Part shown: one piece after another, positions 1-6,254 of the stretch | Position numbering within the stretch: position 1 is the first letter of the stretch | Layout of the letters: every line of letters starts with the position of its first letter | Source: Pseudomonadota bacterium | GTDB lineage: Bacteria > Pseudomonadota > Alphaproteobacteria > Rhodobacterales > Rhodobacteraceae | Length of the DNA: 64,000 bases | Direction: 5' to 3' | Assembly: GCA_038533575.1 (NCBI GenBank) | Contig: JBCAYL010000001.1 | Location: 1,764,226 to 1,828,225, forward strand | Program-made: the position numbers and the translations under genes | Notes under the pieces: model-generated | Told to the model about the DNA's origin: nothing | Database searches by the model: none | Seen by the model: the letters and a program-made list of their open reading frames with translations, nothing else

Positions 1-300
1 CGAGGTGCCGGCGGCCACGGAGAGAAAGAGCGTCTCGCCACCGACATGGTTCGCGAGCGCGGGCAGCGCTTTCTCCATCATCTGCGGCTTCACGGCGATG
101 ATGACGACGGCCGGGGCCTCCGGGAGCGGCGCGTTCACGTGGACCCCGGTGCCCAGCACCCAGTCCGACGGCGCGGGGTCCTGCACCCAGATGGCCTCGG
201 GGGAAAGACCCCCCTTTAGCCAGCCCGCGAGCATGGCCGAGCCCATCTTCCCGCAGCCCAGCATGACGAGGCCACGGGTCTCGATCTCTGAAATGTCCAT
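1..300 (-). CDS. proC: Pyrroline-5-carboxylate reductase, N-terminal part only
   Basis: This is the first 100 residues of ProC, which reduces 1-pyrroline-5-carboxylate to proline with NAD(P)H in the cytoplasm; the rest lies beyond base 1. The reading shows the Rossmann start 'GLVMLGCGKMGSAMLAGWL' at residues 10-28, then the 'VIIAVKPQMM' strand and 'LFLSVAAGT', all typical of the ProC dinucleotide domain. The ATG is at 298-300, 25 bases after the stop of the YbjN gene on the same strand, so the two are probably co-transcribed, an arrangement frequent in Rhodobacterales. The catalytic C-terminal dimerisation domain cannot be judged because it is outside the window. Confidence 0.9.
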   Translation of the reverse strand, partial: MDISEIETRGLVMLGCGKMGSAMLAGWLKGGLSPEAIWVQDPAPSDWVLGTGVHVNAPLPEAPAVVIIAVKPQMMEKALPALANHVGGETLFLSVAAGTS

Positions 301-325
301 GCGCCCTCCCTAGTGGAGGTGGACG

Positions 326-829
326 TTAGGCCCGGCCATAGGCCTCCGCAATAGCGACTTGCATGGCTTCGTCGAGGTCGCGCTCGCCCCAAGTGACGAG
401 CTGGAAGGCGGGGTAGTACCGCTCGGCTGAAAGGACCGCGGCGGAGATCATGGTGTCGATCTGGTCCGGCGTGGCCATCTGCCCGCCCGACAGGATGAGC
501 CCGTAGCGATAGACCATGAGCTTCTGCTGCTGCCAGTAGGTGAAAGCGCCGGCCCAGCAATTGTCGTTGACCCGGTTCAGCGCGGCGTTGAGCGCGTCGA
601 TGCGGTCTTCGGGCGGCTCCATGTCGAAGGTGCAGATGAGGCGCAACGTCTGGTCATAGGCCGACCAAGCCAGCGTGATGGAATAGGTGCGCCACTGCCC
701 CTCCACGGCCATCGCGATCTGCTCGTCGGAGATGCGGTCAAATTCCCAGTCCTGATGCTCGGCGATGTGCTCGACGATGTCGATCGGGTGGAGGTCTTCG
801 ATCTCGTGGAAGGTCTCGGAAATTGCCAT
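326..829 (-). CDS. YbjN domain-containing protein
   Basis: A 167-residue soluble protein of the YbjN family (type III secretion chaperone-like fold). The N-terminus 'IEDLHPIDIVEHIAEHQDWEFDRISDEQIAMAVEGQW' and the central 'LICTFDMEPPEDR' and 'ALNRVNDNCWAGAFTYW' segments match the alphaproteobacterial members, which are normally 160-170 residues. There is no signal peptide or membrane segment. The biochemical role of the family is not known; E. coli YbjN overproduction affects motility and stress traits. It is the first gene of a likely two-gene unit with proC. The start at 827-829 is preceded on the minus strand by a purine-rich AGAAGGGGG stretch that can serve as ribosome binding site. Confidence 0.85.
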   Translation of the reverse strand: MAISETFHEIEDLHPIDIVEHIAEHQDWEFDRISDEQIAMAVEGQWRTYSITLAWSAYDQTLRLICTFDMEPPEDRIDALNAALNRVNDNCWAGAFTYWQQQKLMVYRYGLILSGGQMATPDQIDTMISAAVLSAERYYPAFQLVTWGERDLDEAMQVAIAEAYGRA

Positions 830-1169
830 GGCGTGCCCCCTTCTCGGGTCTGTAGAGGCGGAGCGTGACAGCGCCCCACCGCTTGGTGGCTGCTCTAGGG
901 GGTGTGGGAGACCCCATCCCCCATACTGAATATGGTGGGCGGGGCAATCGAATGTGTAAAGCTAAATCTCGCGGGAATACGCAGTAAGTTGTGGATGAGT
1001 GGGATTACGCCTCAAAATGTCCTGCAATCTCATTCCCAATCCGCGCAAACCCATTTCCACGCCGCCACGGCCACGGGACATAGAAAAGCAAATGGCGCGG
1101 GCCGGTCCGCCACGCGCCAGAAATCCCCCACCGGGAATTTGCCAAATGCATCAGAGAGAGGGCCGGGCC
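830..1169. other. 340-base intergenic stretch, no gene seen
   Basis: No reading frame here has a plausible start, codon pattern or recognisable motif on either strand. It must hold the promoter of the YbjN-proC unit near 830-950, where the sequence is locally AT-richer, and the 3' end of the ubiK-like transcript near 1160. I see no strong stem-loop with a T-run, no tRNA and no long repeat. Confidence 0.5.
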
Positions 1170-1409
1170 CTATTTGGCTTCGAGCACCTCGATGCGGGCT
1201 TTAAGCGCCTCGTTCTCCTCGCGCGCCTTCTGCGCCATGGCGCGCACCGCGTCGAACTCTTCGCGGGTCACGAGGTCCCGGTCCGCGAGAAACCGGTCGA
1301 CCCAGCTCTTCATCGCCGTCTCCGCCTCCTCGCGCGCGCCTTGGGCCACGCCCATGGCATTCGTCATGAGTTGGCTGAGATCGTCCATCACCTTGTTGCG
1401 GGTCTGCAT
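1170..1409 (-). CDS. UbiK-like BMFP family protein (membrane-fusogenic accessory factor)
   Basis: A 79-residue protein of the BMFP/UbiK family (formerly DUF526). UbiK is an accessory factor for aerobic ubiquinone biosynthesis that binds UbiJ and lipids in enterobacteria. The N-terminal half 'MDDLSQLMTNAMGVAQGAREEAETAMKSWVDRFL' is an amphipathic helix and the C-terminal half 'RAMAQKAREENEALKARIEVLEAK' is a regular coiled coil, the family architecture. The ATG at 1407-1409 has a GGAG six bases upstream. The frame stays open far upstream, but that part is antisense to lgt and is not believed. It is divergent from lgt with about 90 bases between, as in other Rhodobacteraceae. Function in this organism is inferred only from the family. 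Confidence 0.8.
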   Translation of the reverse strand: MQTRNKVMDDLSQLMTNAMGVAQGAREEAETAMKSWVDRFLADRDLVTREEFDAVRAMAQKAREENEALKARIEVLEAK

Positions 1410-1499
1410 GTCATGTCTCCGTTGTTTGCCTCCTATATGGGCCGCGCCTGCGGGGGGCTCAATGGTTGACTTGCCGCGCGCGGCACGCACAAGGAGCCC

Positions 1500-2414
1500 A
1501 TGGTCCTTGCCCTGCCCTTCCCGGAGATCGGCCCGGAGATCTTTTCGCTCGAGGTCTTCGGCCGGAGCTTCGCGCTGCGCTGGTATGCCATGGCCTATAT
1601 CGCCGGAATTCTCATTGCGTGGTGGATGGCCGCGCGGGCCGTGCGCAACGCGCGGCTTTGGTCCGGCCCGGCGCCGGCCTCCTCCGAGCAGATCGCCGAC
1701 CTCATCACCTGGGTGATCATCGGCATCATCGCGGGCGGGCGCCTTGGCTTCGTGCTCTTCTACGAGCCGGCCTACTATCTCGCCAATCCGCTGGAAATCC
1801 CGGCCATCTGGCAGGGCGGCATGTCCTTCCATGGCGGCTTTCTCGGCGTGGCGGTGGCCGCATTCCTTTACCTGCGGTCCCAGGGTATCCCGCTCCTGCC
1901 GCTCGCGGATCTCATGGCCTATGCCACCCCGCCCGCCCTCGCGCTCGGGCGGGTCTCGAATTTTATCAATGCCGAGCTTTGGGGCCGCCCCACTGATGTG
2001 CCCTGGGGGGTGATCTTCCCGGGCGCTGCGGCGCAGGATTGCCCGGGCCCGGTGGGTATCGGGGCCGAAGGGCTCTGCGCGCGCCATCCCTCGCAGCTCT
2101 ACGAAGCCGCGCTCGAGGGCGTGGTGCTCTGCCTCGTTCTCGTCTGGCTCGTCCATCGCCGCGGGGCCTTTGCCCGGCCGGGTCTCGCCCTCGGCGTCTT
2201 TCTCGCGGGCTACGGCGGGGCGCGGGTCTTTGTGGAGGCTTTCCGGCAGGCCGACGCGCAGTTCATCACGCCCGACAATCCCGCGGGCTGGGTCGTGGGC
2301 CTCGGCCCGGTGGGGCTCACCATGGGACAGCTTCTCTCGCTGCCCATGCTCATCCTCGGCCTCGTCTTCATTGCGCGCGCGATGCTGCGCCGGCATCCAC
2401 AGCCATCTGCTTGA
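1500..2414 (+). CDS. lgt: Prolipoprotein diacylglyceryl transferase
   Basis: Lgt moves diacylglycerol from phosphatidylglycerol to the lipobox cysteine of prolipoproteins in the inner membrane. At 304 residues it has normal length. The start '[35 protein letters not shown]', the loop '[17 protein letters not shown]' with the essential Arg of the family, '[12 protein letters not shown]' carrying the conserved His-Gly, '[24 protein letters not shown]' (the Lgt signature) and the terminal helix are all present, with about seven membrane segments. It is followed after 36 bases by pgeF on the same strand, probably one transcript. The ATG is at 1500-1502 with an AAGGAG eight bases earlier. Confidence 0.97.
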   Translation: MVLALPFPEIGPEIFSLEVFGRSFALRWYAMAYIAGILIAWWMAARAVRNARLWSGPAPASSEQIADLITWVIIGIIAGGRLGFVLFYEPAYYLANPLEIPAIWQGGMSFHGGFLGVAVAAFLYLRSQGIPLLPLADLMAYATPPALALGRVSNFINAELWGRPTDVPWGVIFPGAAAQDCPGPVGIGAEGLCARHPSQLYEAALEGVVLCLVLVWLVHRRGAFARPGLALGVFLAGYGGARVFVEAFRQADAQFITPDNPAGWVVGLGPVGLTMGQLLSLPMLILGLVFIARAMLRRHPQPSA

Positions 2415-2450
2415 CCCGCCCGTCAGGACGCGCCACCGTCAGCGGGTGCC

Positions 2451-3206
2451 ATGACGATCGAAGCGCTCACATCCGACCTCCTCGCCGGAACCAAGCACGG
2501 CTTCTTCACCCGCAAGGGCGGTGCCTCCTCGGGCGTTTTCGCCGGCCTCAATTGCGGCGCGGGCTCGTCTGACCAAGCCGAGATCGTCCAGCTGAACCGC
2601 GCGCGCGTGGCCGACGCCATGGAGGTGAAGCCGAAGGCGCTGGTGACGCAGTACCAGGTCCATTCCACCGATGTCGTGACCGTCACGAGCGCGCACGATG
2701 CCCAGGAGACGGCCGACGCCATGGTCACGCGGGAGCCGGGGCTCGTGCTCGGTGTGCTGGCCGCCGATTGCCAGCCGGTGCTCTTCTCCGAGCCCGAGGC
2801 CGGGGTCATCGGCGCGGCCCATGCCGGCTGGAAAGGCGCGATGGCCGGGGTGCTCGAGGCCACCGTCGATGCCATGGTCGCCCTCGGCGCCGTCCGCGCG
2901 CGCATTCGCGCCGCCATCGGCCCCACGATCTCGCAGCGCAATTACGAGGTGGGCCCCGAATTCCTCGACCGTTTCCTCGAGGAGGACACGGAGAACCAGC
3001 GCTTCTTTGCCGGTGGCACGGGGGATCGCCTACATTTTGACCTTCCCGCCTACGGCCTCCACCGCCTGCGCGAGGCCGGCGTGGGCGAGGCGGCCTGGAC
3101 GCGCCACTGCACCTATTCGGACCCCGAGCGCTTTTATTCCTACCGGCGTTCGGTGCACCTCAAGGAAGCCGATTACGGGCGGCTGATTTCCACGATCCGG
3201 CTTTAG
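2451..3206 (+). CDS. pgeF: Laccase-domain protein PgeF/YfiH (peptidoglycan editing factor)
   Basis: A 251-residue YfiH/PgeF protein. The family was first called polyphenol oxidase; it is a zinc enzyme with purine nucleoside phosphorylase/adenosine deaminase activity, and in E. coli it removes L-Ser misincorporated into peptidoglycan precursors. The three zinc-site motifs are visible: 'VHSTDVV' (His near residue 67), 'LAADCQPVLF' (Cys near 105) and 'AAHAGWKGA' (His near 123). 'FGGLNCG'-type and 'YSYRR' end motifs are also present. It follows lgt after 36 bases, in line with a cell-envelope context. Family assignment is secure; which activity matters physiologically is not decided by the sequence. 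Confidence 0.92.
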   Translation: MTIEALTSDLLAGTKHGFFTRKGGASSGVFAGLNCGAGSSDQAEIVQLNRARVADAMEVKPKALVTQYQVHSTDVVTVTSAHDAQETADAMVTREPGLVLGVLAADCQPVLFSEPEAGVIGAAHAGWKGAMAGVLEATVDAMVALGAVRARIRAAIGPTISQRNYEVGPEFLDRFLEEDTENQRFFAGGTGDRLHFDLPAYGLHRLREAGVGEAAWTRHCTYSDPERFYSYRRSVHLKEADYGRLISTIRL

Positions 3207-3328
3207 ACGTTTCCAATCTTGCCACAATCCCGCGCCAATCTTCCCTGATTTTTCACAATTGCCGCCCAATGGCAGCCGCAATGCGCCGCCACACCGGTTC
3301 CATCGAAACATTCTCCGGGGGCCGGATC

Positions 3329-3493
3329 ATGGGACAAAGACGCTGGATGCGTGCGGTAATCGAAGAGGCCAAGGCCTCCGGCGATGAGACCGCAAAGCGG
3401 ATGCCTTTTGCACGCCAGGTGCGCGCCGAGCGCCGCCTCGCCCCCAAGGACATTGTCCTGCCACGGAAAGCTGTGTTGCGCAGCGCCGGGTAG
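3329..3493 (+). CDS. Small basic hypothetical protein (54 aa)
   Basis: A 54-residue very basic protein starting 'MGQRRWMRAVIEEAKA' and ending 'RKAVLRSAG'. I recall similar 50-60 residue proteins beginning M(G/T)KRRWM in many Rhodobacteraceae, but no function is known. The frame is open from 3269, yet the ATG at 3329 after a GGGGGCCGGA purine-rich stretch gives the conserved start. There is no membrane segment. A strong intrinsic terminator follows at 3562, supporting a separate transcribed gene in this otherwise empty interval. Confidence 0.55.
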   Translation: MGQRRWMRAVIEEAKASGDETAKRMPFARQVRAERRLAPKDIVLPRKAVLRSAG

Positions 3494-3561
3494 GACGCAC
3501 GAGACTGTCGCCGCGAATAAGGCAGCCGCGGCGGCATGCGGGGAGACAATTCCCGTTCTAG

Positions 3562-3604
3562 GGGGCGATTGGCCACATCCCCAGGCCAATCGCCCCATTT
3601 TTTT
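3562..3604 (+). terminator. Strong intrinsic terminator
   Basis: A perfect 13-bp stem (3562-3574 with 3584-3596, arm GGGGCGATTGGCC) and a 9-base loop are followed directly by ATTTTTTT. This is the best rho-independent terminator in the window. It ends the transcript of the 54-aa gene and perhaps of lgt-pgeF upstream. Confidence 0.9.
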
Positions 3605-3849
3605 GACTCAACGCCCCGCGATACGCAGCTTTGTTGCCGTAACGTGAGGCTGCCGTGGGGGCCGGGCTCACCCTGTCGATTGGGTAAGTGATGTACCGTC
3701 CCCTCGAAGCCGTTCCCTCGGCTCGCTCTCCTGAGACGTCTGCGCCCCAGCCGGGTGCGCGTGGCGATGTCTCGCGTTTTCGCTCGACCCAAAGCTTTCC
3801 CCCATCGACCGTACCAGTGGACCGGCGGCCTCATGCAGCGAGGCCTCTC

Positions 3850-4512
3850 ATGCGCAAGTATGAGGTCGCCTTCCTCACTCCTGAAAACACCGTGCAGCAC
3901 ACCACGCGGCTCGCACCGGCCACGGCGCTCTACGAAGCCGCCTTCATGGCGCTGGCCCGCGGCACACTGCTCAGCGGCCGCGATGGACCCATCGCCATCG
4001 AGGACATCACGCCCGGGATGGTGCTCGCCCTGTCCGATGGTCGCGAGCGCCGCGTGCTCTGGAAAGGCTGCACGCGCATCGTCCCCGGTGCGCGCGGGCA
4101 ATCGGAGGAAACGGGCCAGCTGACCCGCATCCCCGCCGAGGCCATGGGCCATGCACGCCCGTCGCACGATCTGCTCCTGGGCTTCGGCGCGCGCCTGCTG
4201 CAGCGGGGCCGGATGGTCCCGGCCCCCACGGTCATCGACGGCGAGACCGCCTTCGCGGTCCGCCCGCCGAGCCAGGTGGAGTGCTTTCACATCGCGCTGG
4301 AGGAGCACGGCGCGGTGCGGGCCAACGGCCTTGAGGTGGAGACGTTCCACCCCGGCCCGACCGCGCGCACCTTCCGACAGCCGGAAACCCGCCAGCTCTA
4401 TCTCTCGCTCTTCCCGCATGTGGAGAGCCTCGACGATTTCGGCCCGCTGCACTTCGCGCGCGCCGTGGAGGATGAGGTGTTTGGCGTGAGCGCGCGCGGC
4501 TACATGGGCTAG
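3850..4512 (+). CDS. Stand-alone Hint (Hedgehog/intein) domain protein
   Basis: A roughly 220-residue protein with a Hint_2-type domain: 'MALARGTLLSGRDGPIAIEDITPGMVLALSDGRERRVLWKG' is the characteristic entry (G-T-x2-x4-G-x2-x-ED-x-x-PG), followed later by 'DLLLGFGARLLQRG' and 'VECFHIALEEHGAVRANGLEVETFHP', the strand resembling 'H.L...G...EG..V'. The cysteine or serine that starts splicing in inteins is not at the entry (Ala-Arg-Gly-Thr instead), so self-cleavage is doubtful. I chose the ATG at 3850 because GAGG lies seven bases upstream and 'MRKYEVAFLTPENTVQHTTRLAPA' looks like the true start; an ATG at 3691 would add a proline/arginine-rich, low-complexity extension. Such proteins are numerous in Rhodobacteraceae; function unknown. 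Confidence 0.8.
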   Translation: MRKYEVAFLTPENTVQHTTRLAPATALYEAAFMALARGTLLSGRDGPIAIEDITPGMVLALSDGRERRVLWKGCTRIVPGARGQSEETGQLTRIPAEAMGHARPSHDLLLGFGARLLQRGRMVPAPTVIDGETAFAVRPPSQVECFHIALEEHGAVRANGLEVETFHPGPTARTFRQPETRQLYLSLFPHVESLDDFGPLHFARAVEDEVFGVSARGYMG

Positions 4513-4513
4513 C

Positions 4514-5014
4514 TTACGCGTCTTGCGCCAGCCGTGCCTCGAGCACGTCGAAGGGAACGCCCGGCTCGTCCTTCGCCCCGCGGATCACGAGGGAAGTCTT
4601 CACATGGGCCACGTTGGGCGCTGTGAGGAGATCCTCGGTCAGGAAGCTCTGAAAGGTGCTGAGGTCGGGCGCCACGCATTTCAGGATGAAATCCACCTCG
4701 CCGTTGAGCATGTGGCACTCGCGCACGAGCGGCCAGTCGCGGCAGCGCGCCTCGAAGGCGCTGAGATCGGCCTCCGCCTGCGAGGAAAGCCCCACATGGG
4801 CGAAGACCTTCACCTCGAAGCCCAACGCGCGGGCATCCACCTCGGCGTGGTAGCCGCGGATGTAGCCCGCCTCCTCGAGCGTGCGGACCCGACGCAGGCA
4901 GGGCGGCGCGGAGATCCCCACGCGGCGCGCGAGCTCCACGTTGGTCATGCGACCGTTGGCCTGCAGCTCGGACAGGATCATGCGGTCAATTTCGTCGAGG
5001 CGATGTGCGGGCAT
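4514..5014 (-). CDS. Lrp/AsnC family transcriptional regulator
   Basis: A 166-residue Lrp/AsnC protein. Residues 4-60, 'LDEIDRMILSELQANGRMTNVELARRVGISAPPCLRRVRTLEEAGYIRGYHAEVD', form the N-terminal helix-turn-helix; the remaining part is the RAM ligand-binding domain ('VKVFAHVGLSSQAEADLSAFEARCRDWPLVRECHMLNGEVDFILKCVAPDLSTFQSFL'). The ATG at 5012-5014 gives the standard start; the upstream extension in the same frame is not supported. It is divergent from trxB with 145 bases between, a pairing common in Rhodobacterales; the regulator may act on itself and on trxB. The ligand, probably an amino acid, is not known. Confidence 0.93.
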   Translation of the reverse strand: MPAHRLDEIDRMILSELQANGRMTNVELARRVGISAPPCLRRVRTLEEAGYIRGYHAEVDARALGFEVKVFAHVGLSSQAEADLSAFEARCRDWPLVRECHMLNGEVDFILKCVAPDLSTFQSFLTEDLLTAPNVAHVKTSLVIRGAKDEPGVPFDVLEARLAQDA

Positions 5015-5159
5015 CCTACGGTCCTTTTGGCGGATTCTTATGCTGGGAACGCGCAACGCGCAAGATTGTTTCAAGCTCGCGCAACAATCTGAAATCGGGC
5101 GGGCCTTTCGACTCAGCCGCGCGGCACGTATATCTGCGGAGCCAAAGAGGAGTCAGCCC

Positions 5160-6164
5160 ATGACCGAGCAGCGCAGAACGAAAGTCCTCATCGTCGGATC
5201 CGGCCCCGCCGGATACACGGCCGGTGTCTACGCCGCGCGTGCGATGCTGGAGCCTGTGCTGGTGCAGGGTATCGAGCCCGGCGGGCAGCTCACCACCACC
5301 ACCGAGGTGGAGAATTGGCCCGGCGACACCGAGGTGCAGGGCCCCGATCTCATGGTGCGGATGGAAAAGCACGCCCGCGCCATGGGCTGCGATGTCGTCC
5401 ACGACATCATCTCCTCCATCGACTTCTCGAAGCGGCCCTTCGTCTGCCAATCCGACAGCGGCACCGAATACGTGGCCGACGCGGTCATCCTCGCCACCGG
5501 CGCGCGCGCCAAGTGGCTGGGGCTCGAGAGCGAGGAAAAGTACAAGGGTTTCGGCGTCTCCGCCTGCGCGACCTGCGACGGGTTTTTCTACCGCGGGCAG
5601 GAGATCGTGGTCGTGGGCGGCGGCAACACCGCCGTGGAGGAGGCGCTTTTCCTGACGAATTTCGCCTCGAAGGTGACGCTCATCCACCGCCGCGACGAGC
5701 TCCGCGCCGAGAAGATCCTGCAGGACCGCCTCTTCAAAAATCCCAAGATCGAGCCGCTGTGGTTCAACGAGGTCGTGGAAGTCTACGGCAATGATCAACC
5801 GCTGGGCGTCGAGGGCGTGAAGGCCAAGAACGTGAAGACCGGCGAGATCACCGACATTCCCTGCAAGGGCTTCTTCGTGGCCATCGGCCACGCGCCGTCG
5901 AACGAGCTCGTGAAGGACGTGCTCGAAACGCACAAGGGCGGCTACGTCGTCACCGAACCGGACTCCACGGCCACCTCCATTCCCGGCGTCTTCGCAGCCG
6001 GCGACATCACCGATTGGCAATACCGGCAGGCGATCACCAGCGCGGGCATGGGCTGTCAGGCCGCGCTCGAGGCGGAGCGCTTCCTCGCCGAGCACGGCGT
6101 GGCCGAGCGCGAGGTCGTCACGGAGCCTCTGGGCTACGGCGCGGAGGCCCCCGCCGCCGAGTAA
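5160..6164 (+). CDS. trxB: Thioredoxin-disulfide reductase
   Basis: TrxB reduces thioredoxin with NADPH through FAD in the cytoplasm. The 334 residues show the FAD-binding 'VLIVGSGPAGYTAGVYAARA', the redox-active 'SACATCDGFFY' (Cys-Ala-Thr-Cys), the NADPH-binding 'VVVGGGNTAVEEALFL' and the C-terminal 'GVFAAGDITDWQYRQAITSAGMGCQAALEAERFL'. Length is slightly above the usual 320 because of a short acidic tail. The ATG at 5160 has GAGG about ten bases upstream; the frame is open further upstream but that part is the regulatory region shared with the divergent Lrp gene. Confidence 0.97.
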   Translation: MTEQRRTKVLIVGSGPAGYTAGVYAARAMLEPVLVQGIEPGGQLTTTTEVENWPGDTEVQGPDLMVRMEKHARAMGCDVVHDIISSIDFSKRPFVCQSDSGTEYVADAVILATGARAKWLGLESEEKYKGFGVSACATCDGFFYRGQEIVVVGGGNTAVEEALFLTNFASKVTLIHRRDELRAEKILQDRLFKNPKIEPLWFNEVVEVYGNDQPLGVEGVKAKNVKTGEITDIPCKGFFVAIGHAPSNELVKDVLETHKGGYVVTEPDSTATSIPGVFAAGDITDWQYRQAITSAGMGCQAALEAERFLAEHGVAEREVVTEPLGYGAEAPAAE

Positions 6165-6188
6165 ATCCGCCACGCCTCGAAATGGCCC

Positions 6189-6216
6189 AAAGTTTGTTCT
6201 TGCGTGAACAAACTTT
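6189..6216. promoter_or_regulatory. Palindrome 1 upstream of the winged-helix/Sat-CysC gene
   Basis: A perfect inverted repeat with 11-bp arms (AAAGTTTGTTC / GAACAAACTTT) and a 6-base spacer. Its core is GTTC-N6-GAAC, the same as palindrome 2. The centres of the two are 32 bp apart, that is three helical turns, so dimers bound to both would sit on the same face. It is not an SOS box, whose halves are direct repeats seven bases apart. I infer an operator, most likely for the winged helix encoded directly downstream. Confidence 0.7.
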
Positions 6217-6223
6217 TCGACTC

Positions 6224-6245
6224 ATACGTTCAGCCGTGAACGTAT
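6224..6245. promoter_or_regulatory. Palindrome 2 upstream of the winged-helix/Sat-CysC gene
   Basis: A perfect inverted repeat with 8-bp arms (ATACGTTC / GAACGTAT) and a 6-base spacer; core GTTC-N6-GAAC with the shared CGT just before the second half-site, as in palindrome 1. It ends nine bases before the ATG at 6255, where a bound protein would block transcription start or early elongation. Confidence 0.7.
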
Positions 6246-6254
6246 CCGAGTGCC

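Noticed and set aside
1410-2396. Long minus-strand frame extending the UbiK-like gene upstream over lgt
   Set aside because: It is antisense to the complete lgt gene, has the arginine/histidine/glycine-rich composition of a shadow frame, and the conserved protein starts at 1409 with a ribosome site.
6189-6245. GTTC/GAAC elements before the Sat-CysC fusion as SOS boxes
   Set aside because: Alphaproteobacterial LexA boxes are direct repeats GTTC-N7-GTTC; these are inverted with six-base spacers.
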